64,000 bases of DNA from Ligustrum vulgare (taxonomy: Eukaryota; Streptophyta; Magnoliopsida; Lamiales; Oleaceae), in assembly GCA_963555705.1 (NCBI GenBank), contig OY743183.1, positions 30,229,932-30,293,931 on the forward strand, read 5' to 3'. The notes under the pieces are model-generated. The model ran no database searches. It was not told the DNA's origin and worked only from the letters and a program-made list of their open reading frames with translations. Below are positions 8,526 through 20,800 of this stretch, one piece after another. Position 1 is the stretch's first letter. Each line of letters starts with the position of its first letter. A program made the translations under genes and the position numbers.

Positions 8526-9664
8526 TCTCGATGAACACGATAACAAATTGATCCAGGTAATCATGGAAAATGCGGTTCATTAAATCCATAAAAACCCCAG
8601 GAGCATTAGTTAGCCCAAAAGGCATAACCAAGAACTCGTAGTGTCCATACCGAGTTCTAAATGCTGTCTTGGAGACATCACTAGCTTTGACTCTCAACTG
8701 ATGGTAACCAGACCTTAAGTCAATCTTGGAAAATACCGTTGCACCTCGGAGCTGATCAAGTAAATCTTCAATCCTGGGAAGGGGATACTTATTTTTTATA
8801 GTGATCCGATTCAATTCTCTATAATCAATGCACATTCTCATCGATCCATCCTTTTTCTTAACAAATAACACTGGCGCCCCCCATGGTGATACACTAGGCC
8901 GAATGAAACCCATTTCCAATAGCCCTTCTATCTGCGTCTTCAATTCTTGTAATTCTTTAGGCGCCATTCTATACGGAGCTTTGGAGATTGGCGCTGAGCC
9001 GGGAATGAGGTCAATTGTGAATTCTACCTCTCGTTCTGGTGGTATGCCAGGTAATTCCTCGGGGAAGACTTCCAGATATTCACATACAACTTTAACATTG
9101 TTAATTGTTGGTCTGTTGTTCTCGTCCTTACTTATTACAGACATCAGAAAACCCGTTGTGTCTTCTAATGATAAGGCTTGTCGTGCTTTCAATGCATAAA
9201 CGATGCGAGATAACGGTCCACATCCAGCTACAGATAGTCGAAATTCTTCTTCTCCTGTTCTTTGGAAAATTACTTCTTTCTCAAAGCAACGAATTAATGC
9301 GTGGTTCTTGGATAGCCAGTCCATTCCAAGAATTACATCGAATTCGTCTATATCTAGTAAATATAACTCCATCTCCAGTGATCTACCATCAATTTCTACC
9401 TTAGCCATCCTAGTTATACAATCAGTATTCAACACATCTCTATTGGGCATCGTCACTTCTAAAGGGAATTGTGTATGTTCGACCATAACATTCAGTTTAC
9501 TTACAAATTTAGGGGATATAAATGAGTGGGTGGCACCCGAATCAATTAATATATATGCTTGTAAGTTGGATATGAGGACTTTACCTGCCAGGACATTTCG
9601 ATTCTGATCCTCATCTTGTCCTCCCAATACATAAACCCTAGCCTGTCCTCCGGATGCATTGCCT
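8526..9664 (-). pseudogene. pol: Ty3/gypsy protease-RT fragment (Tekay/Del-like)
   Basis: One frame is open across this whole minus-strand segment. It starts inside the linker after Gag (no zinc knuckle is present) without its own ATG. In a 372-residue numbering from 9627, the retropepsin motif DSGATHSF is at about 29-36 and a second protease motif VILGMDWL at 98-105. A long linker follows, then [12 protein letters not shown] at 192-203 and the RT fingers and palm: [10 protein letters not shown] at 241-250, [17 protein letters not shown] at 281-290, [12 protein letters not shown] at 299-310 with the first catalytic Asp (303), and MPFGLTNAP at 335-343. It ends inside the catalytic Y/F-x-D-D box: after FVIVFI the second base of the first Asp codon meets LTR1. 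The rest of RT, RNase H and integrase are absent, so it cannot act alone. The motif set is that of chromoviruses near Tekay/Del. It sits opposite in strand to both neighbouring pieces. Confidence 0.93.
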
Positions 9665-9665
9665 T

Positions 9666-10052
9666 GAATTATGCCTCTATATTGAAGAGAAATTTATTAT
9701 GAACTTTGGCCTTGTGATTAAATTTTGGGAATATGATTTATGACTTATAAATATAAGTATGAGTAATCTTTTGAGCCAATTAAGGTATTGAAGGAAGTGA
9801 TATTGTGATATTGACGACTATGATTTGAAATTTCTATGTTGAGGAATTATGAATTGATTTTCTGGAATATTTTTTTGATGATATTGAAGTGTTGGAATCG
9901 TTTTCAATATTTTTAGATCGTTGTGATCAAATGTGGAGTTATTTATTATTGTGAGTTATGAAGTATGCTTATGGTTTGGGATAAGTCCAAATTACAAGGG
10001 AGACTTTGTCCAGAATTTTATCATTTGGAATTAAGAGCATGATATGATAAGC
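9666..10052 (+). mobile_element. Diverged LTR2 fragment, plus strand
   Basis: Inverted copy of about 4770-5155 (gaattatgcctctatattg at 9666 pairs with 5155 leftwards; the ttaagagcat end at 10031-10040 pairs with 4785 onwards). A short block near 9890-9920 is replaced rather than matched, so these are two independently diverged family members, not a recent duplication. It joins the pol fragment directly at 9664/9666. Confidence 0.75.
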
Positions 10053-11040
10053 ATCCACTAAAGGAATTAAGGTTAGACATGCAAGTTCATTTACATCACA
10101 AACAAGATTTAGTAGATGATAGCAGAGATTTTATTATTTTCTCATAAGGAGAACATACAAAGAGTCACACTGGAAAAGAAATACATGAAACACGCAAAAG
10201 CAAAAGAAAGCAACATGGGAAATTCCTCAAATTGAGAGATGTGTTTCCGGAGTAGCCGTATCCTACCACCTCTGACCTTTTGAGGAAATAAAGAAACCTT
10301 CAAAGAGGTGTGTTTCGAGAGTAAGAATACTCCGTAATCTACCACCTGGAACCTTTGAGGTACACACAAGATTTAAACATTAAGGAAATCCTAGGAAATT
10401 AGAGGGGTGTCTCGAGAGTAAGAATACTCCGTACTCTACCCCCACCTATTCTAAGATTCATAAAGTTAAGTTTACATTAACCAGACTCCATTTTCTCTTG
10501 ATTCCCAGCATGAACTATTTAAAAGCATTAAGGATCGGAGGGAATCCGCGTGATATTGATTCCAGCAAGAAAGCGCGGAATAGAATAATGGAAAAGAGGG
10601 AACAAGAGTTTATGCGCCGTTTACTTTCTTGATAAAAGGAAGATTTGATGATGACGGGATTTGAGATATGGAATATTTTCTTGGATTTTTGGGTACTGAT
10701 ATTTTGATATAATAATCAAGGTATAGAAATAATACGGGGATACGTGAAAGTGAAATAAGGACTGTATTGAATCAGGATTAATAAGTTTGTGCAAGTGAAA
10801 GGAATACCTTACGGGAAATGTTATGATATTTGAGTTAAGAATTTTAATTATTTTGGGATATTTGGTGATAAGAAGAAATGACAAATTATTATGGTATGAT
10901 ATGTTAGTAAAGATTTATTGAAATTTTAGAGATATTAATACGAATATTTGAGGTCACATGATACGATGATAAATGACAAGTTACATGAATACTACAAGAT
11001 ATGATGAAATATCACATACGATTGGGAATTTTCATTTTGA
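10053..11040 (+). other. Unassigned retroelement-internal-like DNA
   Basis: About 1 kb between an LTR2 fragment and a gypsy pol tail. I recognise no domain. By position it should be internal sequence of the element whose LTR ends at 12972, yet no RNase H or integrase motif can be read, so it is either non-coding or heavily decayed. It includes the degenerate repeats at 10236-10440 and a short charged open frame (10510-10632). Confidence 0.45.
10236..10440. repeat. Three degenerate hairpin-forming repeats
   Basis: Units start near 10236, 10305 and 10402 with gaggtgtgtttcgagag-like sequence, followed by taagaatactccgta and ctaccacc. Units 2 and 3 contain an inverted pair (agagta and tactct) around agaatactccg. 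Spacing is 69 and 97 bp. Unit 1 is the most diverged. Confidence 0.65.
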
Positions 11041-11257
11041 TTCAGAAGAATTTATGAGTAGACATATGTCTATTATTGATAGAAAAGTCCATGTCTTAAA
11101 AAAACAAATTGATGCATTTAGTCAAAGTCCAGTGGGTTAAATATGGTTGGGTTAAATATGGTAGCGATGATGCTACATAAGAAGAAGAAGAAGAGATTCT
11201 GATTAAGTGTTCAGAAATCATAAGATCAAGTAAGATTAATTTCGAGGACGAAATTAT
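11041..11257 (+). pseudogene. Ty3/gypsy pol 3' end, decayed (second copy)
   Basis: Same tail as at 1-183 with about 45 bp more upstream, where FMSRHMSIIDRKVHVL can be read, matching the family pattern of an integrase C-terminus (ILDRKVKVLR-like). It carries the same frame change, 15-bp duplication and premature stop as the copy at 1. The acidic Glu run is at about 11180-11195 and the frame closes at the polypurine tract. A gypsy element so defective could only have been mobilised in trans. Confidence 0.75.
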
Positions 11258-11273
11258 TTTAAGGGGGTAAGTT
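11258..11273 (+). other. Polypurine tract before the complete LTR1
   Basis: tttaagggggtaagtt, identical to 171-186, immediately before tgtagcgacc. Confidence 0.82.
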
Positions 11274-11566
11274 TGTAGCGACCAAGAATTTTTACGCGAT
11301 TAATAATTATTTTAATAGAAAATCGTGTCGCTACTATTTCACCCATTTTTATTAAGTTAACGCCACGACGTATTCGTATAGCCAAGTCAAGAAATAATCG
11401 AGATCGTTCGATTTTAAATTAAATTCCGAATTTCTAAAAATATCTCCATTCTCTTGATTTAAAGTATATTAAGTCTAAGTACTTAATTCAATGTTATCCC
11501 AATATTTATTTGTACAAAAATTACTTTTATTATTTAAATTAAGAAAATATATGCAAGCATGAGAGG

Positions 11567-12050
11567 TTCCATTATATGTAATCATGAAGAGCATAATATT
11601 TGTATAAATATGGAAAAGTATATGAATGATTTATATACTCCATTATATATAATCATGAAGAGCATAATATTTGTATAAATATGGAAAAGTATATGAATGA
11701 TTGATAAGACTCCATTATATGTAATCATGAAGAGCATAATATTTGTATAAATATGGAAAAGTATATGAATGATTTATATACTCCATTATATATAATCATG
11801 AAGAGCATAATATTTGTATAAATATGGAAAAGTATATGAATGATTTATATACTCCATTATATATAATCATGAAGAGCATAATATTTGTATAAATATGGAA
11901 AAGTATATGAATGATTGATAAGACTCCATTATATATAATCATGAAGAGCATAATATTTGTATAAATATGGAAAAGTATATGAATGATTGATAAGACTCCA
12001 TTATATATAATCATGAAGAGCATATTATTTGTATAAATATGGAAAAGTAT
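11567..12050 (+). repeat. 71/72-bp tandem repeat in LTR1 copy d
   Basis: Units marked by gaagagcat begin near 11586, 11657, 11729, 11800, 11871, 11943 and 12015. The order of the two unit variants differs from copy a, so the array has been reshuffled by slippage or conversion. Confidence 0.85.
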
Positions 12051-12136
12051 ATGAATGGTGCTTTACTTTAAGAAAAGGATGTGTTAAAATTAATAGAATT
12101 GAATGATTATGTTTACAATATGCCAACTTTATACAT

Positions 12137-12146
12137 CTATTTAAAC
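12137..12146 (+). promoter_or_regulatory. Candidate TATA box, LTR1 copy d
   Basis: ctatttaaac, same context as 1049-1058. If this LTR is active, read-out transcription would run rightwards into the satellite array. Confidence 0.42.
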
Positions 12147-12284
12147 CCATCTCTTTTACACACAACTCTACACATATACACTTATTTCCAATCTCTTGAC
12201 AAAATCCACAAGTAAGAGAAATTCAAGGTGGTCAAGAAAGTTTTGGTCCATTTACTACTACACTTCATTTTAATCTTTTAAAAG

Positions 12285-12741
12285 GTAAGTATATCTTATG
12301 TTTTTATGAAAAGTAAGTATGTTTTTATGAAAGGTAAATACACCTTATGTTTTTATGAAAAGTAAGTATGTTTTTATGATAAGTAAGTATATCTTATATT
12401 TTTATGAAAAGTAAGTATGTTTTTATGACAAGTAAGTATATCTTTATGTTTTTATGAAAATGTTTGGATCATTGCTATGAAATCAATCTCACAAGATTGT
12501 TATGGGTTCCATATGATATGTTTATGATTATGCTAAGGGGACCGGAGTTTAGTAGCGCTACACATAAGAATTCTTGCCATTTAAGTTCGGTAAAATTCTT
12601 GTGTCTCCCTATGTTTATGAGTATTTCGATCCTATCCTATGTTATGATGAAAATGATCCATATGCTTTCAAAAGAAAATTTATGCTTGGTATACTTACTG
12701 GGATTTTATAAATCTCACTCCACGATATTTACCATTTTCAG
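12285..12741 (+). other. Candidate leader intron, LTR1 copy d
   Basis: Donor aaaag/gtaagtat with GT at 12285, acceptor ccattttcag ending at 12741; 457 nt. This is the shortest version, with only a few gtaagtat motifs, and probably resembles the unexpanded state. Confidence 0.4.
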
Positions 12742-12972
12742 ATAATTGAAGGTTCGAGGCGGTCAACATGGAAGTGGCAAAAGTGGTTAAGATTGATGAG
12801 ATAATTATGTTGAACTTTATGTAAGAAAATTATGTTCTATTTTTATTCACAAATAAAATTATGGGATTCTAATTATTCTTTTGAATAATTTTACATTACT
12901 ATTTAAGTCTCGATAATATGATATGAGTCACTTTTTGTGGCACTCGAATGGTCGAGAATTCGGGTCGTCACA

Positions 12973-13542
12973 CCATGAGACTTTAAAAAAGAGGATAAAT
13001 TGGAATAAAACGTTTTCTTGGGCACATAAAATGGTTTTTCCCTCGTTCGTAAAGTTTTTGAACCCTTGAAAAGAGAGACAAGGTTAAATATTCTCTTCAA
13101 TTCCAAAATATTCACACCAATTTTAAAACCATTTTTGAAAATTATTTTAACATGATTGAAGGAACCAAGAAATAATAAGATGTCTAAAGAAGAAAACATT
13201 AGAAAAAGCATTTTGGTAATCCAAGTAATTGAAACGAGGAGAGAAATATTCACCCTTTGAAAAGTTCTACTTTTTCTCGAGCTAAGGGTATTGTCCCCAG
13301 TCTTTAAATGACAACAAAAAGGCAAACTGACATTTTTGAAAAATCGATATGTTCAGGATATTGTTTATTTTGAGTAGTTTGCACTTATCTTATGATTTCA
13401 CTCACTCCCTTGGTTTCTTTACTACTTTTTCTCGGAATTTCTCTCTATCTCTTAAGAAATTCCGGATTCTTGTCATATTTCTTCTTAGTAATATGAAAAG
13501 TTTCATTTGGACCTGAAGTAGGAATCTCCTTTAGAAAAACCT
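12973..13542. repeat. First satellite monomer, partial (A type)
   Basis: Starts at base 88 of an A monomer (ccatgagactttaaaa) because the LTR1 element inserted there; 570 bp remain, exactly 657 minus 87. Later monomers keep the phase. Confidence 0.9.
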
Positions 13543-14194
13543 AACTTTCATTTTTGAGCTCCTAACAATCTCTTTAGGATTTGGAAAGTCACCAGGATTT
13601 CGAACAACAAAAAAGTCATAGCAGCAGATCCATGAGACTTTAAAAATGAGGATACATGGGAATAAAACGTTTTCTTGGGCACATAAAATGGTTTTTCCCT
13701 CGTTCGTAAAGTTTTTGAATCCTTGAAGAGAGAGACTAGGTAAAATATTCTCTTCAATTCCAAAATATTCACACCAATTTTGAAACCATTTCGGAAAATT
13801 ATTTTTACATGATTGAAGGAACAGGATAAACCAAGAAATAAAAAGATATCTAAAGAAGAAAACTAAAAAGCATCTAGGTAATCCAAGTAATTGAAATGAG
13901 GAGAGAAATCTTCACCCTTTGAAAGGTTCATCTTTTTCTCAAAGCTAAGTCCCCAGTCTTCAAATGACAACAAAAGGAAAAACTGACATTTTTTAAATAT
14001 TGATATGTTGTGGATATTGTTTATTTTGAGTAGGTTGCAGTTATCTTTTGATTTCGCTCCCTTGGTTTCTTTACTACTTTTACTCGGAATTTCTCTCTTT
14101 CTCTCAAGAAGTTCCGGATTCTCTTCATATTTCTTCTTAGTAATATAAAAAGTTTCATTTGGACCTAAAGTAGGAATCGCCTTTCGAAAAAGCT
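13543..14194. repeat. Reference B monomer (652 bp)
   Basis: Full B unit from aactttcattt to tttcgaaaaagct. The dyad cggaatttct / agaagttccg is at 14085-14094 and 14107-14116, with one imperfect position. Confidence 0.92.
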
Positions 14195-14851
14195 AACTTT
14201 CATTTTTGAGCTCCTAACAATCTTTTTAGGATTGGGTGAGTCACCAGGATTTTGAACAACAAAAAAGTCACAGCAGAGGATCCATGAGACTTTAAAAAAG
14301 AGGATAAATTGGAATAAAACGTTTTCTTGGGCACATAAAATGGTTTTTCCCTCGTTCGTAAAGTTTTTGAATCCTTGAAAAGAGAGACAAGGTTAAATAT
14401 TCTCTTCAATTCCAAAATATTCACACCAATTTTAAAACCATTTTTGAAAATTATTTTAACAGGATTGAAGGAACCAAGAAATAATAAGATGTCTAAAGAA
14501 GAAAACATTAGAAAAAGCATCTTGGTAATCCAAGTAACTGAAACGAGGAGAGAAATATTCACCCTTTGAAAAGTTCTACTTTTTCTCGAGCTAAGGGTAT
14601 TGTCCCCAGTCTGCAAATGACAACAAAAAGGAAAACTGACATTTTTGAAAAATCGATATGTTCAGGATATTGTTTATTTTGAGTAGTTTGCACTTATCTT
14701 ATGATTTCACTCACTCCCTTGGTTTCTTTACTACTTTTTCTCGGAATTTCTCTCTATCTCTTAAGAAATTCCGGATTCTTGTCATATTTCTTCTTAGTAA
14801 TATGAAAAGTTTCATTTGGACCTGAAGTAGGAATCTCCTTTAGAAAAACCT
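14195..14851. repeat. Reference A monomer (657 bp)
   Basis: Full A unit from aactttcattt to tttagaaaaacct, with the BamHI site and a perfect 10-bp dyad cggaatttct / agaaattccg around a 12-base loop (the same dyad in the preceding A is at 13433-13442 and 13455-13464). Confidence 0.92.
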
Positions 14852-17800
14852 AACTTTCATTTTTGAGCTCCTAACAATCTTTTTAGGATTTGGAAAGTCA
14901 CCAGGATTTCGAACAACAAAAAAGTCATAGCAGCAGATCCATGAGACTTTAAAAATGAGGATACATGGGAATAAAACGTTTTCTTGGGCACATAAAATGG
15001 TTTTTCCCTCGTTCGTAAAGTTTTTGAATCCTTGAAGAGAGAGACTAGGTAAAATATTCTCTTCAATTCCAAAATATTCACACCAATTTTGAAACCATTT
15101 CGGAAAATTATTTTTACATGATTGAAGGAACAGGATAAACCAAGAAATAATAAGATATCTAAAGAAGAAAACTAAAAAGCATCTAGGTAATCCAAGTAAT
15201 TGAAATGAGGAGAGAAATCTGCACCCTTTGAAAGGTTCATCTTTTTCTCAAAGCTAAGTCCCCAGTCTTCAAATGACAACAAAAAGAAAAACTGACATTT
15301 TTGAAAAATTGATATGTTGTGGATATTGTTTATTTTGAGTAGGTTGCAGTTATCTTTTGATTTCGCTCCTTTGGTTTCTTTACTACTTTTACTCGGAATT
15401 TCTCTCTTTCTCTCAAGAAGTTCCGGATTCTCTTCATATTTCTTCTTAGTAATATAAAAAGTTTCATTTGGACCTAAAGTAGGAATCTCCTTTCGAAAAA
15501 GCTAACTTTCATTTTTGAGCTCCTAACAATCTTTTTAGGATTGGGTGAGTCACCAGGATTTTGAACAACAAAAAAGTCACAGCAGAGGATCCATGAGACT
15601 TTAAAAAAGAGGATAAATTGGAATAAAACGTTTTCTTGGGCACATAAAATGGTTTTTCCCTCGTTCGTAAAGTTTTTGAATCCTTGAAAAGAGAGACAAG
15701 GTTAAATATTCTCTTCAATTCCAAAATATTCACACCAATTTTAAAACCATTTTTGAAAATTATTTTAACAGGATTGAAGGAACCAAGAAATAATAAGATG
15801 TCTAAAGAAGAAAACATTAGAAAAAGCATCTTGGTAATCCAAGTAACTGAAACGAGGAGAGAAATATTCACCCTTTGAAAAGTTCTACTTTTTCTCGAGC
15901 TAAGGGTATTGTCCCCAGTCTGCAAATGACAACAAAAAGGCAAACTGACATTTTTGAAAAATCGATATGTTCAGGATATTGTTTATTTTGAGTAGTTTGC
16001 ACTTATCTTATGATTTCACTCACTCCCTTGGTTTCTTTACTACTTTTTTTCGGAATTTCTGTCTATCTCTTAAGAAATTCCGGATTCTTGTCATATTTCT
16101 TCTTAGTAATATGAAAAGTTTCATTTGGACCTGAAGTAGGAATCTCCTTTAGAAAAACCTAACTATCATTTTTGAGAACCTAACAATCTTTTTCGGATTT
16201 GGAAAGTCACCAGGATTTCGAACAACAAAAAATGCATAGCAGCAGATCCATGAGACTTTAAAAATGAGGATACATGGGAATAAAACGTTTTCTTGGGCAC
16301 ATAAAATGGATTTTCCCTCGTTCGTAAAGTTTTTGAATCCTTGAAGAGAGAGACTAGGTAAAATATTCTCTTCAATTCCAAAATATTCACACCAATTTTG
16401 AAACCATTTCGGAAAATTATTTTTACATGATTGAAGGAACAGGATAAACCAAGAAATAATAAGATATCTAAAGAAGAAAACTAAAAAGCATCTAGGGAAT
16501 CCAAGTAATTGAAATGAGGAGAGAAATCATCACCCTTTGAAAGGTTCATCTTTTTCTCAAAGCTAAGTCCCCAGTCTTCAAATGACAACAAAAAGAAAAA
16601 CTGACATTTTTGAAAAATTGATATGTTGTGGATATTGTTTATTTTGAGTAGGTTGCAGTTATCTTTTGATTTCGCTCCCTTGGTTTCGTTACTACTTTTA
16701 CTCGGAATTTCTCTCTTTCTCTCAAGAAGTTCCGGATTCTCTTCATATTTCTTCTTAGTAATATAAAAAGTTTCATTTGAACCTAAAGTAGGAATCTCCT
16801 TTCGAAAAAGCTAACTTTCATTTTTGAGCTCCTAACAATCTTTTTAGGATTGGGTGAGTCACCAGGATTTTGAACAACAAAAAAGTCACAGCAGAGGATC
16901 CATGAGACTTTAAAAAAGAGGATAAATTGGAATAAAACGTTTTCTTGGGCACATAAAATGGTTTTTCCCTCGTTCGTAAAGTTTTTGAACCCTTGAAAAG
17001 AGAGACAAGGTTAAATATTCTCTTCAATTCCAAAATATTCACACCAATTTTAAAACCATTTTTGAAAATTATTTTAACATGATTGAAGGAACCAAGAAAT
17101 AATAAGATGTCTAAAGAAGAAAACATTAGAAAAAGCATTTTGGTAATCCAAGTAATTGAAACGAGGAGAGAAATATTCACCCTTTGAAAAGTTCTACTTT
17201 TTCTCGAGCTAAGGGTATTGTCCCCAGTCTTTAAATGACAACAAAAAGGCAAACTGACATTTTTGAAAAATATATATGTTCAGGATATTGTTTATTTTGA
17301 GTAGTTTGCACTTATCTTATGATTTCACTCACTCCCTTGGTTTCTTTACTACTTTTTCTCGGAATTTCTCTCTATCTCTTAAGAAATTCCGGATTCTTTT
17401 CATATTTCTTCTTAGTAATATGAAAAGTTTCATTTGGACCTGAAGTAGGAATCTCCTTTAGAAAAACCTAACTTTCATTTTTGAGCTCCTAACAATCTCT
17501 TTAGGATTTGGAAAGTCACCAGGATTTCGAACAACAAAAAAGTCATAGCAGCAGATCCATGAGACTTTAAAAATGAGGATACATGGGAATAAAACGTTTT
17601 CTTGGGCACATAAAATGGTTTTTCCCTCGTTCGTAAAGTTTTTGAATCCTTGAAGAGAGAGACTAGGTAAAATATTCTCTTCAATTCCAAAATATTCACA
17701 CCAATTTTGAAACCATTTCGGAAAATTATTTTTACATGATTGAAGGAACAGGATAAACCAAGAAATAAAAAGATATCTAAAGAAGAAAACTAAAAAGCAT

Positions 17801-20800
17801 CTAGGTAATCCAAGTAATTGAAATGAGGAGAGAAATCTTCACCCTTTGAAAGGTTCATCTTTTTCTCAAAGCTAAGTCCCCAGTCTTCAAATGACAACAA
17901 AAGGAAAAACAGACATTTTTTAAATATTGATATGTTGTGGATATTGTTTATTTTGTGTAGGTTGCAGTTATCTTTTGATTTCGCTCCCTTGGTTTCTTTA
18001 CTACTTTTACTCGGAATTTCTCTCTTTCTCTCAAGAAGTTCCGGATTCCCTTCATATTTCTTCTTAGTAATATAAAAAGTTTCATTTGGACCTAAAGTAG
18101 GAATCGCCTTTCGAAAAAGCTAACTTTCATTTTTGAGCTCCTAACAATCTTTTTAGGATTGGGTGAGTCACCAGGATTTTGAACAACAAAAAAGTCACAG
18201 CAGAGGATCCATGAGACTTTAAAAAAGAGGATAAATTGGAATAAAACGTTTTCTTGGGCACATAAAATGGTTTTTCCCTCGTTCGTAAAGTTTTTGAATC
18301 CTTGAAAAGAGAGACAAGGTTAAATATTCTCTTCAATTCCAAAATATTCACACCAATTTTAAAACCATTTTTGAAAATTATTTTAACAGGATTGAAGGAA
18401 CCAAGAAATAATAAGATGTCTAAAGAAGAAAACATTAGAAAAAGCATCTTGGTAATCCAAGTAACTGAAACGAGGAGAGAAATATTCACCCTTTGAAAAG
18501 TTCTACTTTTTCTCGAGCTAAGGGTATTGTCCCCAGTCTGCAAATGACAACAAAAAGGCAAACTGACATTTTTGAAAAATCGATATGTTCAGGATATTGT
18601 TTATTTTGAGTAGTTTGCACTTATCTTATGATTTCACTCACTCCCTTGGTTTCTTTACTACTTTTTCTCGGAATTTCTCTCTATCTCTTAAGAAATTCCG
18701 GATTCTTGTCATATTTCTTCTTAGTAATATGAAAAGTTTCATTTGGACCTGAAGTAGGAATCTCCTTTAGAAAAACCTAACTTTCATTTTTGAGCTCCTA
18801 ACAATCTTTTTAGGATTTGGAAAGTCACCAGGATTTCGAACAACAAAAAAGTCATAGCAGCAGATCCATGAGACTTTAAAAATGAGGATACATGGGAATA
18901 AAACGTTTTCTTGGGCACATAAAATGGTTTTTCCCTCGTTCGTAAAGTTTTTGAATCCTTGAAGAGAGAGACTAGGTAAAATATTCTCTTCAATTCCAAA
19001 ATATTCACACCAATTTTGAAACCATTTCGGAAAATTATTTTTACATGATTGAAGGAACAGGATAAACCAAGAAATAATAAGATATCTAAAGAAGAAAACT
19101 AAAAAGCATCTAGGTAATCCAAGTAATTGAAATGAGGAGAGAAATCTGCACCCTTTGAAAGGTTCATCTTTTTCTCAAAGCTAAGTCCCCAGTCTTCAAA
19201 TGACAACAAAAAGAAAAACTGACATTTTTTAAAAATTGATATGTTGTGGATATTGTTTATTTTGAGTAGGTTGCAGTTATCTTTTGATTTCGCTCCCTTG
19301 GTTTCGTTACTACTTTTACTCGGAATTTCTCTCTTTCTCTCAAGAAGTTCCGGATTCTCTTCATATTTCTTCTTAGTAATATAAAAAGTTTCATTTGAAC
19401 CTAAAGTAGGAATCTCCTTTCGAAAAAGCTAACTTTCATTTTTGAGCTCCTAACAATCTTTTTAGGATTGGGTGAGTCACCAGGATTTTGAACAACAAAA
19501 AAGTCACAGCAGAGGATCCATGAGACTTTAAAAAAGAGGATAAATTGGAATAAAACGTTTTCTTGGGCACATAAAATGGTTTTTCCCTCGTTCGTAAAGT
19601 TTTTGAACCCTTGAAAAGAGAGACAAGGTTAAATATTCTCTTCAATTCCAAAATATTCACACCAATTTTAAAACCATTTTTGAAAATTATTTTAACATGA
19701 TTGAAGGAACCAAGAAATAATAAGATGTCTAAAGAAGAAAACATTAGAAAAAGCATTTTGGTAATCCAAGTAATTGAAACGAGGAGAGAAATATTCACCC
19801 TTTGAAAAGTTCTACTTTTTCTCGAGCTAAGGGTATTGTCCCCAGTCTTTAAATGACAACAAAAAGGCAAACTAACATTTTTGAAAAATCGATATGTTCA
19901 GGATATTGTTTATTTTGAGTAGTTTGCACTTATCTTATGATTTCACTCACTCCCTTGGTTTCTTTACTACTTTTTCTCGGAATTTCTCTCTATCTCTTAA
20001 GAAATTCCGGATTCTTGTCATATTTCTTCTTAGTAATATGAAAAGTTTCATTTGGACCTGAAGTAGGAATCTCCTTTAGAAAAACCTAACTTTCATTTTT
20101 GAGCTCCTAACAATCTCTTTAGGATTTGGAAAGTCACCAGGATTTCGAACAACAAAAAAGTCATAGCAGCAGATCCATGAGACTTTAAAAATGAGGATAC
20201 ATGGGAATAAAACGTTTTCTTGGGCACATAAAATGGTTTTTCCCTCGTTCGTAAAGTTTTTGAATCCTTGAAGAGAGAGACTAGGTAAAATATTCTCTTC
20301 AATTCCAAAATATTCACACCAATTTTGAAACCATTTCGGAAAATTATTTTTACATGATTGAAGGAACAGGATAAACCAAGAAATAATAAGATATCTAAAG
20401 AAGAAAACTAAAAAGCATCTAGGTAATCCAAGTAATTGAAATGAGGAGAGAAATCTTCACCCTTTGAAAGGTTCATCATTTTCTCAAAGCTAAGTCCCCA
20501 GTCTTCAAATGACAACAAAAGGAAAAACTGACATTTTTTAAAAATTGATATGTTGTGGATATTGTTTATTTTGAGTAGGATGCAGTTATCTTTTGATTTC
20601 GCTCCCTTGGTTTCGTTACTACTTTTACTCGGAATTTCTCTCTTTCTCTCAAGAAGTTCCGGATTCTCTTCATATTTCTTCTTAGTAATATAAAAAGTTT
20701 CATTTGAACCTAAAGTAGGAATCTCCTTTTTAAAAAGCTAACTTTCATTTTTGAGCTCCTAACAATCTTTTTAGGATTGGGTGAGTCACCAGGATTTTGA

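Larger units (their letters stand above)
11274..12972 (+). mobile_element. LTR1 copy d, complete 3' LTR (1,699 bp)
   Basis: Starts tgtagcgacc after the polypurine tract and ends gggtcgtcaca, the same end that sits beside the primer-binding site at 6644. Both boundaries are therefore independently supported. It ends directly against satellite monomer sequence (position 88 of an A monomer), so the parent element integrated into the array. The expected 5-bp target duplication would be ccatg (12973-12977), but its partner lies outside or was lost with the 5' part. Contents: 71/72-bp array 11567-12050 (about seven units), TATA candidate 12137-12146, short 21/28-bp array 12284-12460. Confidence 0.9.

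Noticed and set aside
8828..9607. Plus-strand open frames of 99-134 codons opposite the RT fragment
   Set aside because: They are antisense shadows of the uninterrupted protease-RT frame and show no independent motif.
10142..10369. Minus-strand frame of 75 codons over the hairpin repeats
   Set aside because: Short, repetitive (LLSKHTS / LLRKHIS echo the repeat units) and without a domain; better explained by the repeats.
11796..12023. Minus-strand 75-codon frame in the 71/72-bp array
   Set aside because: The translation is itself a tandem repeat of the array unit, so it is only a shadow.
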